The notes under the pieces: model-generated
Seen by the model: only the letters and a program-made list of their open reading frames with translations
What the model was told of the DNA's origin: nothing
Database searches by the model: none
Assembly: GCF_001653235.2 (NCBI RefSeq)
Contig: NW_019154054.1
Span: 29,633-93,632, forward strand
Direction of reading: 5' to 3'
Origin: Pochonia chlamydosporia 170
Lineage: Eukaryota; Ascomycota; Sordariomycetes; Hypocreales; Clavicipitaceae
Length of the DNA: 64,000 nt
Shown here: positions 11,401 through 21,567 of the stretch, one piece after another
How the letters are laid out: the number at the start of each line of letters is the position of its first letter
Position numbering within the stretch: the first letter of the stretch is position 1
Translations under genes and position numbers: made by a program

Positions 11401-12140
11401 TGAAACAGGATCGACAAAACTGCTCCCATTGGTTTCTACTCTGCATGTCTTGTGAGAGAGTCTAATTATTAACCATTATTGTCAACAAATTAACAAGTTA
11501 AGTTGGTCCGTTTTTCGTGGCCGTTCAAGGTGCGACAAACCAACTTCTCAAGTTCCCCAACTGCAAGCCCAAGAACGCCTCGGTAACATGATGTAGGGTT
11601 ATCCATTTCCAACCATCTAAACAACTTGTGTACTACGAGATCATTGTGTTTGTGCGTGGCCGTCAGTTATGGGAGAGCAACATTGTTATATATGCCAGAT
11701 TTCTGTCTGCACTGTGCCACACTGACCCCAGCTCCAATCTCAGCAATATGTTTACTGTTTCCCCCGTTCGGGCAAAAGAAGACCTTGTGGGCAGGTTGCA
11801 GGTTCCAGAATGCTGAATTAGGTTATGCAATTACAGGCCTTTGGTGTTTGAGGGGGAGAGATTTCTGGGACTGAACGATAATTATTTAGGTCCACCAAGT
11901 TTGCTCGTCCAAAATTCCCACATGCTTTCACATGGATTGATGGCTTGCGCAATAGAATGTTTATATGGAGAAGACTTCGAAGTCTCTAGGGCTTTCCGGT
12001 TCCCAGTACCCAGGTTTCAGATTCCTGACAGTGAGTTCAGTAGATGTATAGCATTGCACCAGCCCCCACGTATATTGCTTTGCCATCAGCCGAATTACTA
12101 TTGCTACTAGACGACCGGAAACGCGAACCTAGCCGATCTA
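11401..12140. other. Intergenic, likely promoter region for the next gene
   Basis: No domain or long coding frame is convincing. The stretch just before 12141 is presumably the 5' leader of the downstream plus-strand gene. Confidence 0.4.
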
Positions 12141-12890
12141 ATGACAAACCTACAAGAGACGCACACCAACCCGCTCGCGCATGGTCTGATCAGAGACGAT
12201 GCAAAGAGCTATTTTGTGGGACACTTAGAGCAGATTTATGATGTCTGGGTTCCTTTGCTTGATAAAACCACACTTCGGCCCAATGAAGCATCTGACGATA
12301 GACGCTTGGGAGACGCATTTAAGGAACTGGATCAACATATTGTCAGTCCAAACCCACTGAAATCAAGACTTGGCGCTATCCGGTTGACGCAATTTATGGC
12401 GTCACTCAAAGAGAGAATCAAGGCGGATCGTCGAAGTCGTCGGGTCGCTGTGAAGAAAAGGAGCGACAGCGTTGCAATCGATGCGTACCTAGAAGCTCGA
12501 GGTCCAGCGTCAGAAAAGAATGCCAGAGATCAGGCGCTTAAGCGGGTTAGGATAAGCAAACGCTGGCATGATATGACTCGAGGCTCGCCATTGCTTGCGG
12601 TAATACACACGCTTAAGGCTGAACACTTAGTGTAAGTACAACCCCAGCGGATCCGGGTTGAATTAGCTGACGGAAATAATAGATCAGACATCCGGATATC
12701 GAACAAAAGGTTAATTCAACTTAGTAGGGATATTCGAGTCCAATGCTCTGCTGAACTGCTCGAGGCAGCAGACTACCTTGGGAAAGTTGGTGAATCGGGG
12801 GTAGAAGTGGAGGACTTCAGACGGAGTCATTTGACCGTTCTGAGGGGGATTTTGGGTGTCGATGTTTTGGAAGGGCTCATGGAAATTTAA
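12141..12890 (+). CDS. Unknown two-exon gene, 232 aa, intact
   Basis: Exons 12141-12631 and 12683-12890 join through a textbook intron: GTAAGT at its 5' end, GCTGACGG branch region, AATAATAG at its 3' end. The joined frame is 699 nt with no stop until TAA at 12888. That agreement between intron and frame is good evidence for a real gene. The protein is hydrophilic and mostly helical, with a basic segment (KADRRSRRVAVKKRS) that could be a nuclear signal. I recognise no family. It lies between a BTB gene and a non-autonomous hAT element. It could be a lineage-restricted gene of the accessory region. Confidence 0.6.
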
Positions 12891-13405
12891 CACAGTCATA
12901 TTGGTAACTTAGAAATTCATGTGGCTATTGCTCTGTAACAATGACGATAACGACAATAACGATGATGATGGCCCGAGGTTTAAGAGCCGACAACCCCCTC
13001 CGCAACATCGCTCGATGGAAAGCTGAGGTTCAATCACAATCATTGTCAAGTAAGGGTATTTCCTTATACATGCTCATTAAGTTCTATTCCCCGCAAAACG
13101 CAACCCCGTTGTCCCACCCGGGCGTACCAGTACCATCACCATCACCATCATGGTCATGTCACTTGGACGCCTTTGCTGGATCACCTCGTTGATATGGATG
13201 GGTTCATCCGTACTGCCAAATGTCGTGGTGCCCGCCGTAGACATTCGCACACAATACACACGAGCCTGATTGTACGTTTCCAACATCTGGGTGCGGTTTA
13301 CAGTCCAAGAAATTTAATCCAGGAGCCCACCAACAGTCTACCGTTTTTACTATTTACGTAGTGTTCGTCAGATCAAGAAACCCTATCACCCTTGCCATTG
13401 GCATT
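12891..13405. other. Intergenic; short microsatellite and possible 3' part of a broken minus-strand gene
   Basis: A GATAACGACAATAACGATG-like microsatellite occurs near 12943-12972 and a CCATCACCATCACCATC run near 13133. A minus-strand frame at 13286-13077 (starting MLETYNQARVY) could be the 3' continuation of the gene interrupted further right by two elements, but the link is not proven. Confidence 0.35.
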
Positions 13406-14170
13406 CAGTGAAGTAAATAGTGCAAAATACCGTATACGATATTTTTTCGACCTCACACTGCACTGTATTGTTTAGGAATTTGCTGCACTGCACGGTATAC
13501 GGTATTGCACTGTATTTGAGCAATATCGTATTGCAATATCGTATTGCACGGCGTGCAAAGAGCCGCATGGCCCAGGCATGAAGCTAACCAAATTGAGTAA
13601 GGTTGAGGTTCTACAATGTCTCACCAACCGTAAATTATGAAGCTATTCGCGGCCAACATGTAATAGTTTGCTTTTTCCGAGAGACGAGAGCGCTTCGATG
13701 TACGCTTCTTCTTCTTGAATTGAGAGGGCGACAACGGCGAAGTATACGTTTCTCCCATGTCAGAATCTCCGTTGTCGCTGGCAGCTGATGAATCAGCCAC
13801 TAGGAATGTTGGGGATGATATAGCCGTAAAGGAAGCGGCAACACCTGAGTGTTGAGAAGTCATTATGTATTAGATCAAAAATTGTCGACGGAAGTGAAAT
13901 TTCAGGGGTTGACACGCTTTATTGCAGAGAAATCCTTCAATTGGGATCTTCATTCATTACGCCTGATGCGTACAGTAAGGGCCTCGTATTACTCGTGTTG
14001 CACTGTATTTGCACTGGATGAATATCATATTATACGATATTCGAACGACCTCGCACTGCACTGCACGGTTTTCTATTTTTCTTGCACTGCACGGTATAAA
14101 AATACAGTGCAGGCAATACGATATTGAATACGATATCGTCTTATTTACGGCCACACTATTTACATCACTG
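13406..14170 (-). mobile_element. Internally deleted hAT-like element, 765 bp
   Basis: The two ends match as inverted repeats with one mismatch: CAGTGAAGTAAATAGTG at 13406, and the reverse complement of CAGTGATGTAAATAGTG ending at 14170. Inside both ends are many GCACTGCACGG and CGATATCGTAT words. A minus-strand frame at 13863-13621 (80 codons, starting MTSQHSGVA and containing a KKKKRTSKRSR stretch) resembles the N-terminal tail of hAT transposases and stops before any BED or catalytic part. I take it as a deletion derivative. No 8-bp target duplication is visible. It borders the gene fragment that is also cut by the hAT at 14371. Confidence 0.6.
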
Positions 14171-14370
14171 CCGCGGATGCGACAGACATAAAATGGGGAC
14201 CACTTGACGACTGAGAGGGAGCTATAACTGCCCGCGTGTTCACCGCATCAGCTGAGGAAATCTCGTTGGGAAGGAATTGATCAGCGCGTCTGATGCTCAT
14301 GGATGACACTGGTTTTGGTCTGTCACGCAGCAGCAGACTTGCTGGGCTGACTGGCCGTGGCGGAGAGTCC

Positions 14371-17316
14371 AGACCTGCCTATTGTACTATGTTATCGTAC
14401 TATTATGTCTACTATCGTACTATTATCTTTACTTCAAAGTATACTACGAAGTATAGTTTTTCGAGGCGAAGTACGATAGTAAAGTTACTATCGTACTTTT
14501 GAAGGAAAATCCTGCGTTTTAATTGGCTGCAGGGATCTTATCTTTTGTGACAAGACTTGCAAAACTTTTTCTCCTCTCTGCGACGGCAAGCAGCCGATAC
14601 TGATTGATCAAAAGTCTATCGCCTATCACATTTGTCATACTTGTTTAGCATGAATTGCTCTCAGTTTACGATCAACACTCTGGACACTCAACCAATTGCT
14701 CCTCCTTCGAGTACTCTGTCTTCAAGTGCTGGTCCTTCTCGAAGTAGTGATGACGCTACTTCTGCTTCCATTCTTTTGCTTGATTTCGATATCACTCCAT
14801 TCTTTCGTAAGATTTATCCAGAGCCGCCTAAATTAGGCCCTTCAGGCAAACGGAAAGCTACAGGGAATGCTGTTTATCGATGCCTCCATTGCCCTGCAGA
14901 TACGCCATGGGAAAGCAAACAGAAATCTAACGCTCGCAATCACGCTCGGAAGGTGCATTCCAACATCGTTATAAACTCCCGTAGTAACCTCGGTGTGGAT
15001 TCGAATTCCGATGGCGTCGAAGAGCCTTTCCAGAAGCCACGGATTGACCACTTTTACGCCCTTCAAGCCTCCGAATCATCTCTCCGCCGCGCATTTGATC
15101 GACGGCGATATATCCAGGCCTGGGTCGGCCTCCTAACTAGGAGGCGCCTTCCATTTTCTGCAGTTACCTGGGATGAGATGTCGGAATTAGTACTAGCGAG
15201 TAACCCGGCGGTGGAGGATTTATTGCTCACATCTCGGCATGCTGCGATGCGGCATATATCTGCTAATTTCGATCTGTATCGAACCAGGCTTCGAAGTTTA
15301 CTTGAAAGCTCTATCTCACTCGTGCACATCTCATCTGACCTTTGGACTAGTCCTCACCGGCATGGTATTCTGGCCCTCTGTGCCAGATGGATTGATGCAG
15401 ATTTGAAGCCTCGACGCGCGCTGCTAGGGATGCCAGAGTGTAAATTCAGCCATAGTGGAGAGCATCAAGCAGAGCTCATGCTTGAGGTGCTTGAGATCTA
15501 CGGTCTTTCTAGAAGGTTAGGATATCATACCAGTGATAATGCTACATCAAATGATACATGTCTGCAACACCTTTCGCGGCTTCTAAAGGAAAAGCATGGC
15601 GTAAGATTGTGTCCCATCCCTTAATTCTCAAGCTAAGGACTAAATACATCATACGTTAGGGCGATTTCAATCCCAAACTGCGTCGTATCCGTTGTGTTGC
15701 GCATATTCTCAATCTCTCCCTTCAGGCGTTCCTTCTAGCCTCTTCAAAAGAAGCCCTGATCGCAGCCCTCGAAGCCGCCGATGATACGACAGGTGATGCG
15801 ATGTATGAGCAGTTCTACGAAGCACTAAATACAGCTGCGGAGAGGGAATCTAGCCAATTAACTGGGCGGAAGCGCCTTGCGAAGAGAGGTAGATCATCTG
15901 ATCCAAACTACCAGCGACTAGCCAACTTCTCTGGATGGCGTCAGATCTCTGCTCTAAGGAAAATACATCACCTTGCTGTGTGGCTGCGAACTTCATCAAT
16001 TCACTCTGATCAGTGGGATATGAGAGTAGGCCTGCGCCTCGGCATTGACAACGATACCAGGTGGAACTCCTGGTATAAGCTACTATCCAATGCGCTACGG
16101 AAGAAGGCTGAAATACGGCAGTTCTTTCTCGATTTTGAGAGAGAACTTGGTGATAATATACTGACTATATCTGACTGGGAATTTATTGAGAGGACACAAC
16201 AATTTCTTCAGCCATTTGCGGCCGCAACGTTGCTGGGAGAAGGGGCAGGATCAAATCTCTCCCATACTTTGATGATCATGGATGCCTTACTGCACCATTA
16301 CGAGAAGGCAAAGGTAAGGGAGTCTTATTTTCATTTTCTGCAATGTACTCAGGGAAGTAACGCTATATATTTAGAAAATTTACAGCGCAGAAGCAACTTA
16401 CGATCCGCACCTTCTTCATTGTGTTGACATGGGTTGGTTCGTTCTCAACAAATACTACATTTTAACCGACGAAACTCCTGCATACACTGCTGCCCTCCTC
16501 CTTGATCCTTCAAAAAGGCTCAAGTACATACAGCACAACTGGGATATCGGATGGATTGACAGTGTTGTTGAAAAGACCCGTATGTTCTGGGAGGAGAATT
16601 ATAAAAATGCTGGACCTGTAGGTGGTACTAGTCTATCAGCAAAAGATGAATCACCATACTCTCGGCGGCCGAGGAATGATTTAGACGCTCTATTTGATGA
16701 GATTACTGTATGGGAAGAAAGTAATCCTGATGTGGATGACTTTGATACATTTGTCAAAAGTCCTCCGATTAGGATTACTTGCTCTCCTCTTCTCTGGTGG
16801 CTTAATCCTGAGCGGATTAAGGCGTATCCACGCCTTTCTCGGATGGCTATTGATATACTCTCGATCCCACCTGAATCAACAGATCCAGAATCAGCATTCT
16901 CCGGCGGAAGACGTACTCTCAGCTGGGATAGAGAAAGCATGTTATGTGAGAACGTGGAGAAGGTCGAGTGTATCGGCAACTGGATACGGTCGGGCTTAAT
17001 TACACTTTCAATTGAGGGTGGAAATGGAATTATAGTCGATACAGCTATTGATGTAGATGTAGATAGAGAGGTTGATGATGAGCTAGACTGACTATGCATC
17101 TATTTGGCATCTATTTGGAGAGAAAATGATGAGGTTTGTTTTGAAGTAATTTTACTGCTAGCTCAGTAACTTTACTATGCTACTATCATACTATATGAAT
17201 ATTATCTTTACTATCGTACTATCGTACTATCGTACTGCGAAGTATAGTTTCTGGCGTAAAATCGATATTATACTTTTTTGCCTAAGTATACTTACTATTC
17301 ATATAGACAGGTATGG
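14371..17316 (+). mobile_element. hAT transposon with flanking direct repeat, 2.9 kb
   Basis: The direct repeat GGAGAGTCC lies at 14362-14370 and again at 17316-17324, as expected for a hAT target duplication (8 bp, with one further matching base). Ends are imperfect inverted repeats (CCAGACCTGCCTAT left, CCATACCTGTCTAT as reverse complement on the right). Both subterminal zones are full of TACTATCGTAC words (14385-14500; 17170-17300), probable transposase-binding arrays. The transposase gene fills the centre. Confidence 0.85.
14650..17091 (+). CDS. hAT transposase, two introns
   Basis: Exon 1 is 14650-15600 (first ATG of the open frame), intron 15601-15659 (GTAAGA...CGTTAG), exon 2 15660-16313, then a second intron (5' GTAAGG at 16314; 3' end near 16383-16390) and a last exon to 17091. 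Features in order: a BED-like zinc finger (YRCLHC...ARNHARKVH), the catalytic region (SSDLWTSPHRHG, TSDNATSNDT), IDNDTRWNSW, and the C-terminal hAT dimerisation region (SPLLWWL, PRLSRMAIDILSIP, ESAFSGGRR). The last exon reads AEATYDPHLL in a frame one base off from exon 2 at the plain TTTACAG site, so either another splice site is used or one base changed. Acidic tail. Confidence 0.75.
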
Positions 17317-17563
17317 GAGAGTCCTCGACTTCCACCACCTCATCATATGGGCCAGGAAGTGCTGGAGTTTTAGACCTGGCTCGTTGCTGGGTCCGAAAGG
17401 GGTTGGCCAAGCCGCAACGGCCACAATAGTTGGCGCCTGTATATATGGTGGTGAAGAGTTCATAATGCTTCTTTCCGTCTTGGATGCAATAGATATGCCC
17501 GGAGGGGATCTTGGAAGGATCCATTTGGCTTGACGAGAGATTTGAATAACTTGAAGGGGACAA

Positions 17564-18312
17564 GGAGAGGAGTCATGATTCAGACCGAGCCTTTTGATTA
17601 AGGAGAACAAAACAACATCGTCCTTCCTTTACGGTAAATGCTGTCGCTAGACCGGTTTAAGCAGGAGGTTGCTGCGCTCGTCCGCTGCTGATCAGAAGCG
17701 GGGTTAGTGCGGTGCTTCTCCGTCCGCACATCGTGATCCTCATCGCGAGATGAACGTGTCGACAGCTCGTCTTTCACTATTGTGCATTTAGATCGCGACT
17801 ATAGCAACCGTATTGACGTTATATAGAAAGATCATTTGGGAATTGTGGAGAAACGAGTTCGCGATATGGTGCTGAAAATCATCTATAACTAGCGGCAAAT
17901 GGTTCGCCATTGTATAGGTGACGTGCCGAGTAAAGTGATCGATTAGACTGGCAGCAGGATACCGCGCGAGCCCGCTGCTGGTCCGCGGTACATCTTTGAT
18001 GGCGATTCGAAGTACCCAGATGACAAGAAGTAAGGCCCTAAACCTAAAACGAAACGACCGGGGGGGTTTTGCAACAGTGCTCCCTATCGCCCACCGTAGG
18101 TAAGCACAGGAAGCTGGGCACTAGGGAGATGTGGGCCTGGTGGAGCGTACTAAACTCTGACGCCTGCCCGCTGCCCGAGCCCAGGGTATTCCCAACCTCA
18201 GCCAGGTTTGGGAGTATTTCTGATCCATAACCATCTAGCGTAACATCGACTTCAAGCAGAACACAACAGATTGTCCATCAACAGTACTGTACAGTATTTT
18301 TAGTCATACAAC
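17564..18312. other. No supported gene
   Basis: Only short frames interrupted by stops. A stretch around 17770-17990 contains protein-like fragments (DRDYSNRIDV, VEKRVRDMVLKII) separated by stops, perhaps the remains of an old element or gene. Promoter sequence for the gene at 18313 should lie at the right end. Confidence 0.35.
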
Positions 18313-18867
18313 ATGGCTCTTTGTAAGTTGGCCGCTCAAACCTCGCTTCTTTGTCACTTCCCTACACCACGGGCTCGCCAAACCACTGAACGCAAACAGG
18401 CCTGGAAGCCGCCCCGGACCATGTGGAGAGTCGAGTTTTCAAGGCCCCGATACTATAGAAAGAATGCCATGCGGGCCTCGACAGATGTGGACCTGCGGAA
18501 TCTCAGCGATGCCAACAAGCGGGAGCTCCAATCGTGCGTTTCTGCTCACGTTGCCGGACAGCACTGCGACCACAACGACGGACCCTGCGCCGTTACGTTC
18601 CTCACCGGCTCCCTACTTTGGGCGCTCCACTACGCACATTGGCTTTTGAGCCATGAGTACAAAGACGTCAGGTTGATGCTGGTTGACTCAAGGAATATCC
18701 CGGTGGAAAAGATTTACCCAGCCTTAAGCCTGGCTGCATTCCTGGATGTCAAACCCCTGGATGGAGTATGGCAAAACCACTCCTACCAGGAATACTTTGT
18801 GCTTGGCGATGCAGCTGGCATTGCCATCTCGAAGATCGTTGGAATAAATCCTCTCCGCAGCATCTAA
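18313..18867 (+). CDS. Hypothetical protein, resembles fungal DUF7587-type domain
   Basis: This single frame of 184 aa starts at ATG 18313. From residue 57 on it looks like a compact domain (DVDLRNLSDANK, FLTGSLLWALHYAHWL, DVRLMLVDSRNIPVEKIYP, YFVLGDAAG). The order of a helix with aligned Trp and His, a V-x-x-LDT-like strand and a Y-x-EYLVxG-like end recalls a fungal domain of unknown function found beside DNA-binding or NLR-like modules. That resemblance is from memory of the pattern and is not proven. It stops 15 bp before the next frame, which encodes a zinc finger; the two could once have been one gene. Confidence 0.45.
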   Translation: MALCKLAAQTSLLCHFPTPRARQTTERKQAWKPPRTMWRVEFSRPRYYRKNAMRASTDVDLRNLSDANKRELQSCVSAHVAGQHCDHNDGPCAVTFLTGSLLWALHYAHWLLSHEYKDVRLMLVDSRNIPVEKIYPALSLAAFLDVKPLDGVWQNHSYQEYFVLGDAAGIAISKIVGINPLRSI

Positions 18868-18882
18868 ACAGAAAGAACAACA

Positions 18883-19089
18883 ATGGACAAGCACATTCAA
18901 ATCAACGGAGTTCACAATCTTGTGATTTGTCTAGAATGCAAACGCGCATTAACGTCAGGCGATGGGGCAATCGGCCACCTACGTAAAATGCATCAAGTTT
19001 CAGGCACTGATTTGAAAGACATTGAAGGCTACTTGGCTCAGGGAGAGGCAAACGATCCGAAGACTATCGAACTACCGACCTGGTGTTAA
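18883..19089 (+). CDS. Small C2H2-like (DUF3505/OrsD-type) zinc-finger peptide
   Basis: The 68-aa frame has one finger, VICLECKRAL with a C-x2-C pair and, 15 residues on, HLRKMH, followed by LKDIEGYL. This layout occurs at the start of OrsD-like and DUF3505 proteins. It overlaps, in another frame, the 5' end of the BTB fragment that follows. It is probably an exon or remnant rather than a full protein. Confidence 0.4.
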   Translation: MDKHIQINGVHNLVICLECKRALTSGDGAIGHLRKMHQVSGTDLKDIEGYLAQGEANDPKTIELPTWC

Positions 19090-19621
19090 CCGCACACAGT
19101 AGCTACTTTGAACGTTTCCTGCAAGGCGAGATGAAAGAGGGCAACACCAGAAACTTTGAGTATGTCGAAGGCAGCATGCAAGCGTACTGGCGAGTATTTG
19201 AGTACATGTACACGGAGACATACTCTGAAGAACCGTGTACGAAACTAGACCATCTGGGTATGTCTGACAGCCCAAACACAGGGACAGGATAGGCTGACTC
19301 GCCCCAGATGACGATGAGCTATCGAAAGACGTTCGGGTCTATCAACTGGCGGATTCCTTTGAAGTCGATGGTCTTCGAGAGTATGCACTGCAGAACTTCA
19401 AAACAAAAATCAACAAGCTGTGGGTTAGAGCGGTGTTTGTTGATTGTATACGGGATGTGTACCAATCTACAAGCGATGCAAATTGCAAGATGAGAGGGAC
19501 TGTGATTGATGTCGCACGCCAACACCTGTCTGAGTTGTGGGTGAGACGGCCGTTCAAGGAGCTTATCCGCGAAGGAGGCGATTTCGGGGTGGATTTGATG
19601 GGCAAGTTGGTTTCCGGATGA
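19068..19621 (+). CDS. BTB/POZ protein fragment, one intron (19258-19307)
   Basis: From 19068 the frame gives TTDLVLTAHSSYFERFL, the middle of a BTB fold, then YWRVFEYMYTETYSEE. The intron 19258-19307 (GTATGT...GCTGAC...CCCCAG) joins DHLG to DDELSKDVRVYQLADSFEVD. The second exon carries the BACK-like helices (RAVFVDCIRDVY, GTVIDVARQHLSEL) and ends LIREGGDFGVDLMGKLV. The first BTB strand with its usual VH motif is missing. Such proteins are small adaptors in fungi. Exon 2 is undamaged, so either an upstream exon was missed or the 5' end has been replaced by the zinc-finger frame. Confidence 0.6.
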
Positions 19622-19927
19622 AGTGGGTCTTGTTTGGGGGGTTGGGGGTGGTGGGGCAAAGGCTTGGTTTGCGATTTATTTAGCAGCTTATGCCAGTTCA
19701 ATGCCGAGTCGGGCAAAAAGCTTGACGAGAGAGACAAAATCGTCGTCTTCTTTACCTGCGTCAGCGGATTCTTAGTCAAGGGGTGGGCGACACTAATGCT
19801 CGCTCATGGTCTGTGTGTTTCGTGCGGAGCAGCCGTCTTTCAACTACCATAGCTTCAACACAGCGCTTAACACCCGAACTGCTCGTGTCTCAACGCCTCT
19901 AGGCTCAAGCACCACGCACGCACAGCC

Positions 19928-20577
19928 ATGGCAGACACCGCGCCCACGATCCCGTCCTTGAAGGAATCATTCATCAGCGCGCAAACAAACATCCTCTCCC
20001 AGCCGCTCGCCCCATCACGCATTTGGCGCCGCAACAACAACGCCTCAAGCCATCCCATTCCGGCGCGTATCCTCGACGACGTCCTGTTCAACGTCAACCA
20101 AACGATCCAGCTGCACCAGCGACGCGTATACCCCCCGCAGGCGACCTACAATGTCGCGGAACAAATCAGCAATTTATATTCAAGAGATGCGGCAGAGAGA
20201 GTGGAAAAGTGGAAGCAGTCGGAAAGCAATATTGGACGCGAGCAATATTGGACGCGAGCTGAGCACGACGCCGGGATTTTCAGCATGCACTTGCCATGCT
20301 AATGCAATTTGTAGTTGTGGACGATGCAATTGAAGAACGTCGTCCTTCGTGGCCGATTGAGAGCGAGCTCGGCAGGTACACAGAGGAGCGGACGAATACG
20401 AAGCCATTGTCCGGCGATTAACACAACTGAGTGAAGAGCGAAAACAGATTAGATATCGTGTGGGAAATTGCGTCGTATCAAGGGCGTTGTTCAACCGCTA
20501 AAGGAACTGGAGAAGATGCGGACCTTCATAGCACGACTGACGAATCGAGTGGCCATTTGCCCGAGCAGCCCGTGAGC
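19928..20577 (+). pseudogene. fta4: Fta4/CENP-50-like kinetochore subunit, decayed
   Basis: Fta4 is a subunit of the Sim4/CCAN inner kinetochore. The N-terminal frame (TAPTIPSLKESFISAQTNIL, then DDVLFNVNQTIQLHQRRVY, then VAEQISNLY) matches the layout of that family. In later frames follow RRPSWPIESELGRYTEER, DEYEAIVRRLTQLSEERK and LRRIKGVVQPLKELEKM plus RTFIARLTNRVA, the known C-terminal coiled-coil part. At least two frame changes separate these blocks, and a 16-bp tandem duplication (AGCAATATTGGACGCG at 20225-20240 and 20241-20256) sits where the first block loses the frame. An intron could explain one break but not all. I therefore call it a broken copy. The family call rests on pattern memory. 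Confidence 0.6.
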
Positions 20578-21567
20578 GATCGCCCACAATCTGCAACGAG
20601 CTCAACAGTGGATTTGGGGGAAATGACGAGTCGAGAAAGAGGACATTGATAATTTTCTGGCAGATCCTCGCGTTTTCCCGTCCTGAAACAAAATTCGATA
20701 CAGCAAGTACGACCATCATATCCAAGTCGCCGGGCTATGCCGGCTACCAAGCTATGAGGACCGAAGGCATCAGGTATACTGCTGATGGCAGAGCCGTATA
20801 CTCCTAATAGAATACATAGGTATAGTCCACAGCAGGATCCGGGTCGTGTTGTGGCCAAACCGACGTTTATTACTGTGTTTATCAGACGCCAAAGTGCATT
20901 TCTGAGCTCCACCTCAGAGCTGGCCCCAATGATGCTATTAGGTCTTCCACAGCACATCATCGGTAATTCGGGTGGGGGACAATACCCAGGACTAACCCAC
21001 ACATCCCTCTGCCCTGTGCCATTTGGCCAGCCTGATGTGCGCAACAGGAATCCCACCAGACGCTTTGCCCCAGTACAGTTCGCTCCCAGGTCAGCGGGGT
21101 GAAAGGTAGACAGGGCATAAGCAAGACAGACATCCAGTTATTGATCATGCTGCAGAGAGTAAACGAATAAGGGTTTGTTCATGCTCAATTGGGGCAACCC
21201 TTGCATTTGCTCTTGCAGGGGAGGCAGACCCCTTGTCAGTGCATGGTGTTCATGTTCGAGTGGGTCTCTACCTGGTTATATAACAAGACGATTGAACCCA
21301 AGTTCTTGCACTTTCTTCTTGATGTAGTGCTTCAGATTATCTAAAGACCAATCAGCGCAGAGCTTCCTGTAGTGTAAGTCGGCGTTGTTGTTTGAGGATA
21401 TTCTAAGTTGTTGGGACTTGTACAGTAAGAGCGGAGGCAGATATGGCAGGTATCAGCGGCGGGTACGGTGACAATGGGAGGGATGGCAGTGGTTAGTGTG
21501 GTTAGTGTGGTTACTTATCCTGGACCCCAGCATGAAATTGGCAATACCGGGCTAATCATGGGTGCTA
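20578..21567. other. No supported gene; flank of pogo element
   Basis: Frames on both strands here lack domains. A short triplicate GGTTAGTGT-type repeat lies at 21489-21512. The right end is the insertion site of the pogo element. Confidence 0.4.

Larger units (their letters stand above)
14171..17563 (-). pseudogene. Unknown host gene split by hAT insertion
   Basis: The part right of the hAT (17563-17317) begins MSPSSYSNLSSSQMD, or at the second Met (17524), and contains YTGANYCGRCG, a possible zinc-ribbon half. It runs through VVEVEDSP at the element border. On the other side of the element, reading continues in the same frame from the copied target site for about 66 codons (14370-14171) until the terminal repeat of the 765-bp element. 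Removing the element and one copy of the target site therefore gives a single open frame. I do not recognise the family. Two insertions bracket the middle part, so the gene is dead in this copy. Confidence 0.55.

Noticed and set aside
18030..18050. CCCTAAACCTAAAAC resembling a telomere repeat
   Set aside because: One isolated imperfect occurrence, not an array.
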